Below, one piece after another: positions 1-12,500 of a stretch of DNA of 64,000 nt. The number at the start of each line of letters is the position of its first letter. Within the stretch, counting starts at the first letter, position 1. The position numbers and the translations under genes are program-made. The notes under the pieces were generated by a model that saw only the letters and a program-made list of their open reading frames with translations, made no database searches and had not been told where the DNA came from. The stretch is taken from assembly GCA_947462335.1 (NCBI GenBank), contig OX381714.1, positions 34,558,025 to 34,622,024 on the forward strand, in the 5' to 3' direction. This stretch comes from Harmothoe impar. Lineage: Eukaryota; Annelida; Polychaeta; Phyllodocida; Polynoidae.

Positions 1-499
1 ACATGGCCCTGCAAACACCCTTCAAACTGCAAAATGAAATAAAGTCACCTCACCTACTATAGTCAGTGCCAAAGACAAGACCTTTAGCTGTCTACTTCTC
101 TTTGGAATAGTCCGGATGCTGCTGTTTTATATGTGTATTTTGAACAAATCACCAGCACCCCCAACCTCCATGTTTTTCCCATGCTGGGCTCTGGTAGACT
201 GACAGCCAACTAGCCTCAACCTTACCAACCCAAGCTTTCTGATTTACTGCTTAAATATACAAAGTCACCCAAATTAAAGGGGCACACTAGTTAGAAGTGG
301 CCTTCACCAAACTAGCCTACCTAGGCTAGTGGACCAAATCATAGTTTAAATCACTGTATTTTAGCAGATAAGAGGACCCTGATCTGAACTGAGAAAATGG
401 CTGAAAGGGCCATTTTGGCCCTTCCCCAGACCCTAGTTCTTTTCACTCCTATTCTAGCTTATTCTCTATAGATTTACACAATTCAAGTGCTGTTCCCCA
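1..499. other. unassigned non-coding stretch
   Basis: I see no open exon with splice sites, no repeat and no RNA gene here. It is AT-rich unique-looking sequence. If ATP6AP2 continues upstream of the window, this would be intronic. Confidence 0.4.
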
Positions 500-1420
500 C
501 TAATGTGGCACTCTAGATTAACATGCCACAACTTTCAATTTGCTAAATATTACCATTATTTTATAATAGAGAAGTTATAAATACTGGAACCTGATTGGCT
601 GGATTCTGATTGGCTGAGACTTGGTCATGTGATCATTCCAGCCTGGTAGCATAAAAGGGAGGGCTCCCACCCCAATCAGGCAGAACCCACCAGGCTCTCA
701 ACCCCACCACACCCCAGGAGCAGCTCACCATCTTCAGACCACCTGCACTACCTTCAGACCACCTGCACTATCTTCAAACAACCTGCACTCCTGCATTTTT
801 AGACCTTCAAGATGACCCCTTTAGACCTGCACTTTCAAGACCTAGGAACCTTCAGAAACCCATCTTTAGCCAACTCTAAAACCATGGAACTTTATTTCAG
901 AGAACCTTCAAACCAACTTTAGATCAAGAATTCACCGGCGCCCCCCATCACCGACACTTAGAAACCTCGATCCACAGACGAACCGAGTTTTACCCTGGAA
1001 ACCGAGCATATTCGTCACTTTATCGGAGAACCGTGGGCTTAGCGGAGTCCTGGCCCAATGTATTTGTCACTTAACTTTATTGTAGACCTCGGGCTTAGCG
1101 GAGTCCTGGCCCTCCTGCACACTTAGAGATAGAACTTGGGCTTAGTCTTAAATCCTGGCCCCTAGATTTATTCAACCGAACGTCGCCGAGCATTTATATT
1201 AGGCCTACCGCGTGCCGATAGACATCTACTTATCCTTCATACAACTATATTATTATGTCTAGAATAAAAGAGCATTTGAACTGTAATTTTACTTGTTGTC
1301 ATGTGTCCTTACCTAGTGTTAACGCCATCCTAGTGGTCCGAACCCCCGTGTCTCGAACACACCTCTTTTGACTTTAGAGAACACAACGAGAAGTCAACCC
1401 TTCCCCCCCCCACTATACGA
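500..1420 (+). mobile_element. solo LTR-like sequence
   Basis: The stretch is built like the U3-R-U5 of an LTR. It has a TATA-like box (CATAAAAGGGA near 650), an AATAAA polyadenylation signal near 1264, and a T/GT-rich downstream part with TGTTGTCATGTGTCC near 1295. A short motif GGGCTTAGCGGAGTCCTGGC recurs at about 1033 and 1091, with a diverged third copy near 1138. No gag or pol remnant lies beside it, so it would be a solo LTR. Boundaries are approximate because no clean target duplication was found. It lies just upstream of the first recognised ATP6AP2 exon. It could instead be another promoter-bearing repeat. Confidence 0.42.
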
Positions 1421-1606
1421 TCGGAGAAAACGCTACAATAGATTTAATCAAATTCATCATATACTAAAAAGGACTTAAAATTCACCCCACCACTCCTCAA
1501 CGTTTTAGATAGTGACCACTCCCTTAAAAAATGTATCTTGTCTAAAGAGTGACTGTATGATTTGTAGGCCTGTTATGAACGTCAACTTTTAACTTCCACC
1601 TTAAAG

Positions 1607-4600
1607 GTTCCCTGACGGCGGCAGGCCCTGCACTGATCGTCAGTCATAGCCCGGAGTATGTACGCTTTAAGAAGGATGCGGGGCGGATAGCCACCAGCGA
1701 AATAGACAACCTTATCTCATCTACCTTCGGGCACTCACTAAAAAAGGTAAGTTAATATGGAAACTCACATGTGCATCTGGCATACTATACCTATAAATAG
1801 ATATGGATATACATCTACGCCATAGAAGTATAACCCACACCTACACTTTGAGAATGCCCTATAAGTATAACCTGCACTTGGGGTCTGATGTTGGCTACTT
1901 GTAAAAAATAGTACTATACTGTGCTTCTCGTTGATAACCCTATTACCTATAACTCGCACCCTGACCTTGGGAAAACGCTTTAACCAGCACTGGAATTTAG
2001 GGTACGTATGCCCTCCGAATGCGAGTTGCTCGCTAGGGCTGCATTCATGCATCATGACGACCAAGGGCAGTGTAGGCGAAACTTTTTATGCACACAGGCC
2101 AATGTGGCCTGTGTAGTAAGACCTTACACAGGCCATTTGACTTCTACACAGGCCATATGAAACCAGCGTGTATACATTAATGTCATATAAAAATATTTCA
2201 TACTGATTTATATTGATAAATACTTATGTTTTTTAATGATAACTGCCAAAATGTATTAATAAATGTTTAAATTCATTGAAAAATGGTTACATGGCCATAA
2301 TTTTGCTTCTAATAGGACTATCTGAAAAATTCTTTCACTGTTGGAAAGCTATGGTCATGGTCGGCCATTGTGGTCGATATCTGAAGGGCTTACACCAGCC
2401 ATTGCGATTCTACATCGGCAAAAGCCGATGTGCCGATGCATTTCGGCAACACTGCAAGGGCATAATGCATTAGGGCATTATGCCGTCCTTTAAGTGGGCA
2501 GCAGTCAGACCAGGTATGGGGGTGGTGTGTGTACACCTCCATGCTGGTGCAGTGTTCTCCGCGTCCCGAAAACATGACACTGCAGAAACAGTGTCGGAAA
2601 TAGTAATTAACCCTTTAGTTTAAGGACCGCATAATACCATGTTTTAGCGACATACCGTCCCTAGGGGGTTAACAACATTGATACATTATGTAAACCTACT
2701 GCCTGTAAATGTAATGGATATGAGGATGCATAATATCAAGTGTTAAAATCAGGCACTTACCGAGAGGTGAGCGCTGATTAACTAACTTGTAACCCTTTAA
2801 GGGAATGTATCGTGACAAACGGCATGGCACATCAGCGTGATGCGGCCCTGAAGTTTTTACAGGTTATTTCAACATTAACTTTTCTATCATTTTTCAGGAC
2901 CTCAAATGGAGCGGCCTGGAGCAGGGAAGCTTGTTCCACCGCCCTAAGGCTAACGTGCTCTTCACCCTGGAGGGGGTCCAGGACGTCACTGTCAACCAGG
3001 TTGCCTCCTTCCCCGTAGATACCGTAAGTAATAGGCTATACATTTTTCGGTAAAATACTATGAATTCTTGGGTAGGCTTTTCACCCATACCCCCAAACGC
3101 AGGAAAATCCTATAATCTATACTGGGGATTAATGTTGTAAGTTTTAGTACTGTAGTAAAAACCCTCGTGTAGCCGAACCCCATATAGCCATTATAGGCAT
3201 GTTTTGTATCAAATTAAAACTGAGTTTGATTAGTACAAAACTGAATCTGGCTCCGACACTGTATTACAATGAAGCTATTTCAAACGAGAATTAAAAGGAA
3301 TTAAAATGTTCCCTTTGATGACCAGCATTTAACAGTAACTGTGTTTCTGTTCCAGGATGAGATTGTTGTAAATACGCCAAAGGTGGCAAACCGTCTCGAG
3401 GACCGGCCTCAGGGACAAAAGTCTCTCATTGTAGATTTCTCACAGAATAATGTAAGTACATTTTGTTGTGTATTAACAGATTTAACCTAGCGCTTCAAGA
3501 CAAAAGTACAACTTCAGAGCATATATATTTTGTAACATGATTTGTAACATAATTACATGAAGTCCCCCCCCTCCCTTCACCGGAAAAAGGGGGGAACTCA
3601 ATCAAACTATACCCTTGAACTATGTAAAAAGTTAACTTTTTCCCTTGTCAAATTGATAAGTTTACCGAGATGCTGGTGCTTACTCTTATAAAAGAACGTC
3701 AAGTGATTGATTTGTATTGCTCATCTCCCTTTTCACAGCTATCATATTATAGATGAAAATACTAGCTACATGATTTAGTTTTGTCAAAAAATATCGCCTA
3801 CAATTACCCGGGCCATGCTGTGTGTTGCAGGTATATGACATGCGTGCCAGACACCCTAAGCTGCTGGGCTCCCTGCCAGCCACCACGGCTGACATCCGCG
3901 ACCACGTGACCGGAGACAACTCGGTGTTCACAGATCTCAGTGTCGGAGCACTCAATGTGTCCCGCGACCATGACGCCGCCTTCCTGGGGGAACTACAGGT
4001 CATCCACGAGGTCATCTCCGCTGTAAGTAGTTACTGCATTATACACAAGTCACTGTAAGTAGTTACCCCATTATACACAAGGTCACTGTAAGTAGTTATC
4101 CCATTATACACAAAGTTACTGTCCCTCTCAAACCATGTCTATGTGGTGTTGGTGGTTAAAGAGCCCTTGCTTCGGTAAATGTGTAGGAGCGGGATTTCTT
4201 GTCTTTTGGCTCATCTCATAGATTCGATCATCCTGGATACGATCATCAAAGGTAGGCATTCGGCCTACCTTTTTACTTGTGAAAAACTGAAACTTGAGAA
4301 AGTCTCATCTGCATTGTCAATGAGACGTTAAACTACACAAACAAACAAAAAAGTAGCTACTGCATTAAACACAAGGTCACTGTAAGTAGTTACTGCATTA
4401 TACACATGGTCACTGTGAGTAGTTACCACATTATACACAAGGTCACCGTAAGTAGTTACCGCATTATACACAAGGACAATGTAAGTAGTTACTGCATTAT
4501 ACACATGGTCACTGTGAGTAGTTACCGCATTATACACAAGGACAATGTAAGTAGTTACTGCATTATACACAAGGTCACTGTGAGTAGTTACCGCATTATA

Positions 4601-6252
4601 CACAAGGACAATGTAAGTAGTTACCGCATTATACACAAGGTCACTGTGAGTAGTTACTGCATTATACACAAGGACACTGTAAGTAGTTACTGCATTATAC
4701 ACAAGGTCACTGTGAGTAGTTACTGCATTATACACATGGTCACTGTGAGTAGTTACCGCATTATACACAAGGACAATGTAAGTAGTTACTGCATTATACA
4801 CATGGTCACTGTGAGTAGTTACCGCATTATACACAAGGACAATGTAAGTAGTTACTGCATTATACACATGGTCACTGTGAGTAGTTACCACATTATACAC
4901 AAGGTCACCGTAAGTAGTTACCGCATTATACACAAGGACAATGTAAGTAGTTACTGCATTATACACACGGTCACTGTGAGTAGTTAACCCATACACCAGG
5001 TCATCTCTGTTGTAGTCACCCCATTATACACAACGTCATCTTCTGTTAGCCATTATACACAAGGAAGGAACTCTGTTCCGTTAGCCATTATACAAACATT
5101 ACATAACCGTTTCACACATCCCTGTTTTCCTTCCAGCTGCGAGCGGACCAGACAACAGTGTCTGATAACATCCCGGACCTGTTCCACTTCCGTCTGACGG
5201 GCATGAACCGCCTGGTGCAGCACTACGGGGCCGGGTCCCAGCCTGTGCTGGACGCTCACCGCCTTCTCAACACACTACTCAACAAGGTCAGTCTGGGAGT
5301 CTTAACATAGTGCTTTATATTTTGCCAGCCGGTAGTAGAAAAATTAACCTGCATATTACCAATAATGTGCAAAAAGAAAACAGGAAAAATATACAAATCA
5401 TGAAAGAAATGAAACAGCATGGGCCCTGCTCATGGAATAACCACTCTCTCAACCACTGTAGCGTGCAGCTCTGTCTATGTATTTCATTTTGACGAATGAA
5501 AATGTAGCCGCAGTATTTACATCCGGGGGGTATTGTTGCAGTTGACGCACGGGTTCCGTGAGTTGTACAGCAGCCATGTGGTGGTGGAGATCCTCACCCT
5601 GCCCGGTGTAGACAGCAGCGCGCACGTCAGGAAAACCAGGAGTCTGCTCGCTGATGATCCACCAGCACCGGTAAGTGGTAACCCTTTTAGCCAAATAAGA
5701 CAGCATAGTGCTTTAATGCACTACTGTATTCCATGTAATGAGTGCCCCTCTCTTAATGAGTGGACCCCCCTTTACTATGAACAATTCAAATCATCACAAT
5801 TTCTTGTTTAGCCCAATGGAATTCTTAACTACCAGTATTAGAAATGTGTTCATAATGTTTGTTAAGCGCACTGAACATTGAATATGGTATTCCTCCGCTT
5901 AATTCGGCACACATGTAAAGATTTAGGAGGTAACTCGCAGCCTTTTTGACCACTTATAACTGACCATGATAACTCCTTAAGGACTGCATTCTGCTTTAAT
6001 ACCAATAAATAAAACCCTCACATCATCCTGCTCTTACCCATGCCTCCTCTACACCCTCAGGTGCCTATGAAGAAGCTGCTGGGAGTGTCTGACGAGTACC
6101 GTGAGTTTGCGGCCATCTTTAACATCATTCTGTGGACGTTGATTATTCTGGCGCTCGTCGTCATCTCCGTGTCCTACGCCATGTGGACCATGGACCCCGG
6201 CCGTGACTCCATCATCTACCGCATGACTACCCAGCGACTCAAGAAGGACTAA
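1607..6252 (+). CDS. ATP6AP2: ATP6AP2, V-ATPase accessory protein 2 / (pro)renin receptor (5' partial)
   Basis: Seven exons join in frame: 1607-1746, 2898-3023, 3356-3451, 3831-4022, 5137-5286, 5542-5670 and 6061-6252 (stop TAA). All have AG/GT junctions, and all introns after the first visible exon are phase 0. They encode about 340 residues, against 350 in human. Recognisable family blocks are WSGLEQGSLFHRPKANVLF in exon 2898-3023, FTDLSV and LGELQVIHEV in exon 3831-4022, the furin-type site RKTR in exon 5542-5670, and a last exon with one transmembrane helix followed by WTMDPGRDSIIYRMT. The tail ends RLKKD, a likely ER-retrieval-type signal. The family is a type I membrane protein that assists V-ATPase assembly in ER/Golgi and, in vertebrates, binds prorenin. 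Exon 1607-1746 starts inside the signal peptide and its first codon is split, so a short exon 1 with the start codon is missing, either upstream of the window or unrecognised. Confidence 0.93.
1765..2015. mobile_element. decayed TATAACCCGCACC-type MITE in ATP6AP2 intron
   Basis: Diverged copies of the motif TATAACCCGCACC/TATAACCTGCAC occur near 1830, 1868 and 1950, spaced as in the intact element at 22731-22949. The terminal repeats are no longer clear. Confidence 0.35.
2607..2672. mobile_element. short TTAA-flanked CCCTTT element (piggyBac-like MITE)
   Basis: TTAA followed by CCCTTTAG starts the element and CCCTAGGGGG followed by TTAA ends it. The ends and the TTAA duplications match the better copy at 31134-31316. 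The interior is only about 58 bp, so it is an internally deleted copy. Confidence 0.4.
4008..5060 (+). repeat. 33-bp minisatellite spanning the ATP6AP2 exon/intron donor site
   Basis: After the donor of exon 3831-4022, a 33-bp unit is repeated more than 20 times. Its core is CTGTAAGTAGTTACTGC followed by ATTATACACAAGGTCA. The GTAAGTAG of each unit copies the genuine 5' splice site at 4023. The preceding AGGTCA..CT matches the last exon bases, best seen in a unit near 5002 that reads AGGTCATCTCTGTTGTAG. Three units precede an inserted SINE-like sequence (about 4135-4345); the main array runs 4350-4990 and decays to about 5060. Because 33 is a multiple of three, it leaves long spurious open frames on both strands (4328-4996 on - and 4406-4987 on +). 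Confidence 0.93.
4135..4345 (+). mobile_element. probable SINE inserted in the 33-bp minisatellite
   Basis: This unrelated sequence interrupts the array. It contains GTTGGTGGTTAAAGAGCCC, GCGGGATTTC and an end reading GAGACGTTAAACTACACAAA with a CAAACAAAC tail, which resembles the 3' end of CORE/tRNA-type SINEs. The polymerase III boxes are poor, so the class is uncertain. Confidence 0.4.
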
Positions 6253-8062
6253 AGTTAGAATACTTAGTGTAAATTAGTTTGATTCAAAATTTATTCAGGA
6301 GAAAAAAATGTCATGCAGGATTAAATCAGGAATGTATGTGGTGTATTTCAATAATCAAATTGGATTTAGATTCTAAAAAGAAAAAAAGCTTGTGCATTTT
6401 GAACAACCAGCCGAAGCATCAAGGGTTAAACTATGGTAGGTTTAATCTATTTTAGTGGTTAAAAAGGGACATTTGAAGGAATAGCAATGTATTCTATCGG
6501 CCTTATTACCTATTTATATTCCATATAGGAAGGAAAGGGTTGTGCATTTTCAACAAAATTTGAAAAATTGAATTAAAAAACTGATGTCCCGGTCGATTTG
6601 GAACATGGCTTATTTGTTAAACATTAGACATATGATAAAGGACTTAGAATATTGATATTTGACAAAGGAAACCACACTTCTCCTTTGTCTCAATGTGATT
6701 TGGTGTACATAGGATTAATATATACCAACAGGGGCTGTTCAGTTGGCCTTGTATATATAGAGCTTGAAACAATCATGCCATCAAAGAACTGGTACAGAAT
6801 TCGGACTAACATGTGCTTCAGAAAAATGCCAGAAATAGTTACCAATATGCAACCCAAAAGTATTTATTTTGATGTAAACTCAGAAAAAGAGGTTGTTTTA
6901 ACTAGCTTTAATAATCGTTGATTGCTAAATAATTTGAAATTCTGTATTTGTTAAAAAGAAAGAATGTCAGCGATTATAGGTTTTCACTGTTAGATAAAGT
7001 ATGTAAAGGAACTGGGCATCCCCTCAGTGTAACACGATGCATGTACATACATTTATATCGCGCATTATAACAGAGTTGGCATAGACATAGGAACTGTGAT
7101 GTGCCCAACTACTCATGTTGATTTTACCATTTTCCATATCGGCCTTCCAAATTAGAGAGCAAGCTTCGATACCGATCCCTTTCGTACTCATAACCTTGTT
7201 ATGGTCAGCTAGTCCCATTTCAGTATATTAAAGACGCATGAGAGGGAGAACTGGGTATATAAATGATATAGCACAAAACATTCCACCAGTCGATGATATA
7301 TGTACACGTGCGCATCGAACCACTGCTTGGCGCGATTGTTGTCGTAAACTAATGTGTTAAACAAGGCGTGGTCTCCGAGAACTAAGATGCAAATGTAAAT
7401 GAAGGCATTCCACACCACGTCTCAACTGTTAGTTTGTTGTTACGAAGCGTAGTTTAGAATTTCACCTTGTCGCGTGATCATGTAAAAAGAAGACCCTAGA
7501 CTCTAATCCATGTGAGATTGTGTATAATTGTTAGAAAATATACCAATACAAGAGGGGAATGAATGAACATAAAGTTAAGTGATAGCCTAGGAAAGTTTGC
7601 AAATTTAGTTTTGTATAAATATAGTGAGTTTGATCGTGAGTGGTACCTACATGATAAGGCACAGATTATAGAACGCGAGTGAACTGGGTGTAGAGATATA
7701 TATCTTTCTAGATTCACGTAGCAAATGTAAGACGTCATAGTATCATTTCGCACAGTCATTCGAAGACCAACCAATCTATGATGAAAGCAAGGGGAAAAAA
7801 AGCACATAAACTGTTGGAATATAAACGAAATATTGCTTAATAATTGACCTAAAAGAAACAAATGTATTGCTGTGTGGATGTCCAATTGGTACTGGGGATT
7901 CAGTTCTATATGTATTATTCTGGAAAAAGTTGGATTCTTTATTTTTGTCTTTCAGTTAAAGTTGTAACTACTTTAATGTGTACATTTGTTATCGTATTGC
8001 TCGTTGGTCTCTGTATCATAGAAACATGTGTAGGATAAATGTGCAATCAACAGAATGATGTA
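6253..8062 (+). other. probable ATP6AP2 3' UTR
   Basis: No coding exon, repeat array or transposon end is visible between the ATP6AP2 stop and the first good AATAAA at 8063. The sequence is AT-rich. The simplest reading is a long 3' UTR of about 1.8 kb, though transcription could end earlier at a variant signal. Confidence 0.45.
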
Positions 8063-8068
8063 AATAAA
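8063..8068 (+). terminator. polyadenylation signal, ATP6AP2
   Basis: AATAAA inside GTAAATAAATTAAG is the first canonical signal downstream of the stop codon on this strand. Confidence 0.45.
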
Positions 8069-8269
8069 TTAAGTAAAACTGGAAAATCTGCCTCCGCCTC
8101 TTGATGATGCCCTATTGCAATGGGATTTTCTTTTGCCTTATTTTACTATGATTCAAAATGGACATATAAAGGGTTCTATAGCTATTTTGACGAGTGCTAG
8201 TGAAGAAATTAAACATGGTCAGTGTAAAACCTACAAACTGGTGAAAGGATGGGGAGCATAAGAGTTTCA

Positions 8270-8448
8270 GGCAAAAGATGTGATCTGGGGAGAATTTTGT
8301 ATGATTTGCATGGCATAAAGTCCTCTAGAGACTAAGACCCCCCCCCCCCCTATTAATGTTAAAATATTTTTTCAATGGATCTGCACAAATCACAGGGGTG
8401 ACCATTTTGGCCTCAAAAATCCGGAAATCCGGAAGAATCCCATGCCTG
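8270..8448. repeat. diverged copy of the CAGGCATGGG element
   Basis: About 180 bp align well with the right four-fifths of the element at 8722-8950. Shared parts are GATTTGCATGGCATAAA, a C-run after GACTAAGAC, GGATCTGCACAAATCACAGG and the AATCCCATGCCTG end. Its left terminal repeat is missing, so it is 5' truncated. Confidence 0.7.
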
Positions 8449-8721
8449 AACTGTTTACAGCTTTCAAAACGGTACCAAACATTGGTATTAAAACAGTAAC
8501 GACAGCACCAACAACCAAAGGGTTCATTTCTGACTTTGTTGAATTTCTTCTGTTTTATTTTCCAGTCAATTCAAATTCATTGTTGATTTCAATCCACAGC
8601 TACTTTTCACATTTTATATTCTTATATATTTCTAAATATTTGAAGTGGTTATTCAGAAACTAACATGTATAGCGGGATTTGTCTTGGTATGTACTTTATT
8701 CCTGGGCACGGTTTACTATTT

Positions 8722-8950
8722 CAGGCATGGGATTGGGTTTTGAAGAAAAATCCAAAAAGCAGCCAAAAGGTGTGATCTGCGATGAATTTTGTATGATTTG
8801 CATGGCATAAATCCCTCGAGAGACTAAGACCCCCCCCCTCCCTATTAATGTTAAAATAGTTTTTCATTGGATCTGCACAAATCACAGGGATGACTTTTTT
8901 GGCCTTAAAAATCCGGAAATCCGGATAAATCCGGAAGAATCCCATGCCTG
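8722..8950. mobile_element. MITE with CAGGCATGGGATT terminal inverted repeats
   Basis: The 13-bp ends CAGGCATGGGATT and AATCCCATGCCTG are perfect inverted repeats. CTATTT flanks both sides (8716-8721 and 8951-8956) as a 6-bp target duplication. CAG-type ends suggest a hAT-like origin, although hAT duplications are usually 8 bp. Confidence 0.72.
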
Positions 8951-9369
8951 CTATTTACAAATATCACAGAGTAAAGACGAGGTACACATAAAACCACACA
9001 TTAATCGCAGCACAAGAGTTTAAATGTAGAATTCATTGCTCATAAATAAAGGCCAAAGGAAAGAAGTCCTTGACATTGGATATATTCTATAAAATATGGA
9101 ATTCATTTCACTGATTGAATCTGTTACATATACTAATTCATGTAGCACGTGCAAATTCTGCTCTCGTGTAAGTGAATCTTAGTCGAAGCATTAATTTTCC
9201 TGTCCGTGGATTCAAATCAAAATCTGGTTTCCATTTCCTTCGGCATTCATTCCTGCATACTTGATCCCAAATCCATCATATCCCTACTCGGTAGTCATTC
9301 TTATAGACAATAATTTCCCACCATGAAAGTAATAGCATTTCATATTTCGTCATGTGAGTCTTCAGTTCT

Positions 9370-9375
9370 TTTATT
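9370..9375 (-). terminator. polyadenylation signal, EFHC2
   Basis: TTTATT on the plus strand (AATAAA on minus) lies about 135 bases after the EFHC2 stop codon. Confidence 0.5.
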
Positions 9376-9506
9376 GTTGCTGTGTTTTTTAGTTGCAGTG
9401 ACATCGATTTTCTATCTACCCCTCAAATTTAATAAGTGTTCATGATACATATGAGCGTTTCTTCTATAGACAAATACATGAGAGTGACATCGGTATAGTT
9501 TATAAT

Positions 9507-12500
9507 TTATGCGCTGATTCCGAAGAGATCCTGGATGAGCACGCTATAGTTAACGGATGTGACTTGGTTTTGGGCGGGTGTCCCGAGCCACTCGTTGGGG
9601 TTCAGGGATGCACCGGGCTGCTGGGCGGGGGGAGGCACCGCACAGTCACGCCAGTTCAGTTGTTGCACAAAGTTACTGTAGTTCACGCCACTCTCACTTT
9701 GGTTGCTGTAAGGGTAAAGTGAGGATATTGTAAACATTTTGGATTATTTTATACAGAGAGTATAACATTAGAAAGTCGCATTATCCGTCAAAGAGCTCTT
9801 TGCTAGTGCCAATTACAGAATAGATTCAATATATACCCATAAGTGTACATGGAAGTTGTATGATATCTTTGTATAAATTTGTGGTTTTGCAATGTTGCTT
9901 AGGAAGCTATCTTTTAAACATTGCCTAATTACCCATGCATCTTGAATCCTACAAACAACCATGTTTATACGTTTAAGGGCCAGGTAAATAACATTTTACC
10001 CAAAACTAACATAAATTGAAAAGACAACTTACTTTTCTAGGATGGCTCTGAGGAGATCCTCAGCGACGGGGATCTTGAATGCGTGACACGCTGAGCGCAG
10101 GGACTCAATGTCTATGTGGCCAGACCTATAAAAAACAAGAAACAAAAATTTATTCTCATGTTTTTTCTTTTAAATTTCAAACAGAATTTCATGGGAGAAA
10201 GTTTAGGAAAACATTCAGCCCTGGAGAGTAGACCCGCCAGGCATTCATACATGATACCGACAAGGCCTAGCACACTATATCACTATGCATCCCCTAAAGA
10301 TTTAAAGTCCCCCATACAAGAAACAAATGCAGCACTCACCTGCCCTGGTCGAGATGCCTGCAGTGTTCAAAGAGCTGCTCGAAGTTCTCAAAGTTGACTT
10401 TGCGCAGCTGGTCCTGGGCGATGGCCACAAGGGTGCCAAGGTCCAGTTTGTCATCTTTCCGGTCGGCGTAGAACCGAGCGACTGTCTGCACCTCGTGATC
10501 TGTCAGCTGGCCACCGGCGAGCGACTGGAGAACCCCGCGGAAGTTATCAAAAGGCATAGTGCCCGCAGTGCCAGAGTTGGCCGCACGGGCAATATCGTCC
10601 TTCTTGTCTGCCGCCAGCTGCTTCAGTTTGGTCATAATGGCCGCCACGTTAGCCTGTCCGAACTGCAATAGGAGACAAGGAAAACATTATGAATTGTTTT
10701 TTATGTCCATTTCATTTTTTAAATGTTTATTTATACTGGCATCAATAGGCCGAGCATTGTGGCATTACTAAGACATAGATAAGGATATTTTGATGAGTAG
10801 AAATTAATCTGCCAAATCCCATATGATGGGCATATACCAAGTATGGGATAACTGTTTTTGGCACTTTTTTAAAGACATTTACTAAAAGTCTAAACTAGTA
10901 CGTCAGAAATGCAGAATGTAAGTAACCGTTCAAGATCACCATTAAAGTGCTCTGCTGCACTTTGCTAGAAGGTTATCAAACAGACACTAACCTCTTCGCC
11001 ATGGCGCTCCATGTAGTTGTAGGCATACTCGTCGGCATCTATGAGCACGAAGCAGTGGTTGTTGAACTCGACCCGGGCGCCCACAAACAGGTCGTGTGCG
11101 TTGTAGTACTGGGACAGCTGGGTGCTGTACAGGGGCTGGGCCGGCTTCTTCACACGTCCACGCTCCAGGAACTTACCACCAATAATGCCTGCAGGGAAAG
11201 AAATAGGGGCATTGTTAAAATCTTTCTTCTTATTGCGGTTGCTGAATGAAGTTGAAGTCTAAAATTAAAGTGATGTTTGGTCCACTTTTTATGGACGTGC
11301 ATGGATTTGTCGTTGAGTAGATTTATCACAAATTTCCAAAATTTCTCAAATTTTTTGTTAGGCCTACATAGGAATGTGAAATGATAGGGCCTAGACAATA
11401 TTTCAAATATGTATCCATTGCCCCCCTAGAAAGTAACATCAAACTGTTTGGCCAACTGGTTAGATAAGACTGGGTCTTAAATTTTATGCTACAAATACAC
11501 ACCCAATCATTTTTTTATCCTCATGTCATAATGTTAATAAAATAAATGTTATTAAAAGCTTAACATACCAGAGTTCCTGACAGGAGGCTCGAAGACGAGA
11601 AGGGTGTCGTCAGACAGGAAGTAGGAGATGATGAAGCGGCGGTCCATGTCGATGGGTTTGCTGGTATCCATGCGGGCCAGGAACCTCAGCACGTTGCTGT
11701 CCAACCCACGTCGGTCCTTCTCCATGAACTTAATGAAGTCACGCTTGGGTGGTTTGGGGAGGAGCCCCATGCAGGAGCAGAGCGAGTCCTCCTCGCTGCC
11801 GAACCCGTTGTATGGGGGCATCTCTCGCACCGCGCGTGACTGGCCGTCAGACTTGTACTTGATGGCGCCAAAATCGCCTACAGAGACAAGGGAGTTGGGA
11901 TTATTCAAGACCGGAATCAAAATCAGTAGAATTGTTGGCTTTATTGTTTTACAAGCAACATAGTGCTTTTCAATTTGTTGGCCTATGGCCACCCTACCTT
12001 TTTATTAGAATAGAAGCCAATAAAAGTTATTCAAATTAAAAAAAAAAGTTCTGCAGGAACTATAGCTGTGGAGGTTGAGACTTACTGAGGCCAAACTTAG
12101 TGCGGTAGTATTCCTTGGTGAACTCATCACAGTCACACAGAACAAATTTACGGCCCCAGACGTTAAGCACTGAGCCCAGAGTCAGGTCCGAGTCACGGTA
12201 GAAGTCTGTGGCGACTGCACCGGTCTGAGGAAAAAGACAAGTATTTGCATTAATATTTCAGTCTTTTCTATATTTCTATATACATACCTTTAAGTAGTAT
12301 CAGATTTCTCTCATTCACCCTGGGAAGACTCAAAGAGGATTGTTTCAAGATTCAACTCAATTAAAGTACTGGTGTGTTTGCATTGTAAAATGAAAGCTAC
12401 TTTTCTTAGGTTGTTAACTATATTATATATATACCTTGAACAAACAACTTAGGAAACTGTAGATTATCTACTAAATAATGAAAACTTGCTTAAATTTGTA

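Noticed and set aside
811..900. ATP6AP2 exon 1 candidate starting ATGACCCCTTTAGAC
   Set aside because: It lies within the LTR-like sequence, encodes no signal-peptide-like stretch and has no donor of the phase needed to join 1607.
4328..4996. Long open frames on both strands (222 and 193 codons) with 11-residue repeats
   Set aside because: They are a by-product of a 33-bp tandem repeat, whose period is a multiple of three and whose unit lacks stops in two frames. No start context or splice support.
7496..7885. 129-codon minus-strand frame
   Set aside because: Lies in the probable ATP6AP2 3' UTR; composition is AT-rich and no domain is recognisable.
10116..10671. Plus-strand frames overlapping EFHC2 exons (93 and 114 codons)
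   Set aside because: Shadows of the minus-strand EFHC2 exon 10340-10662.
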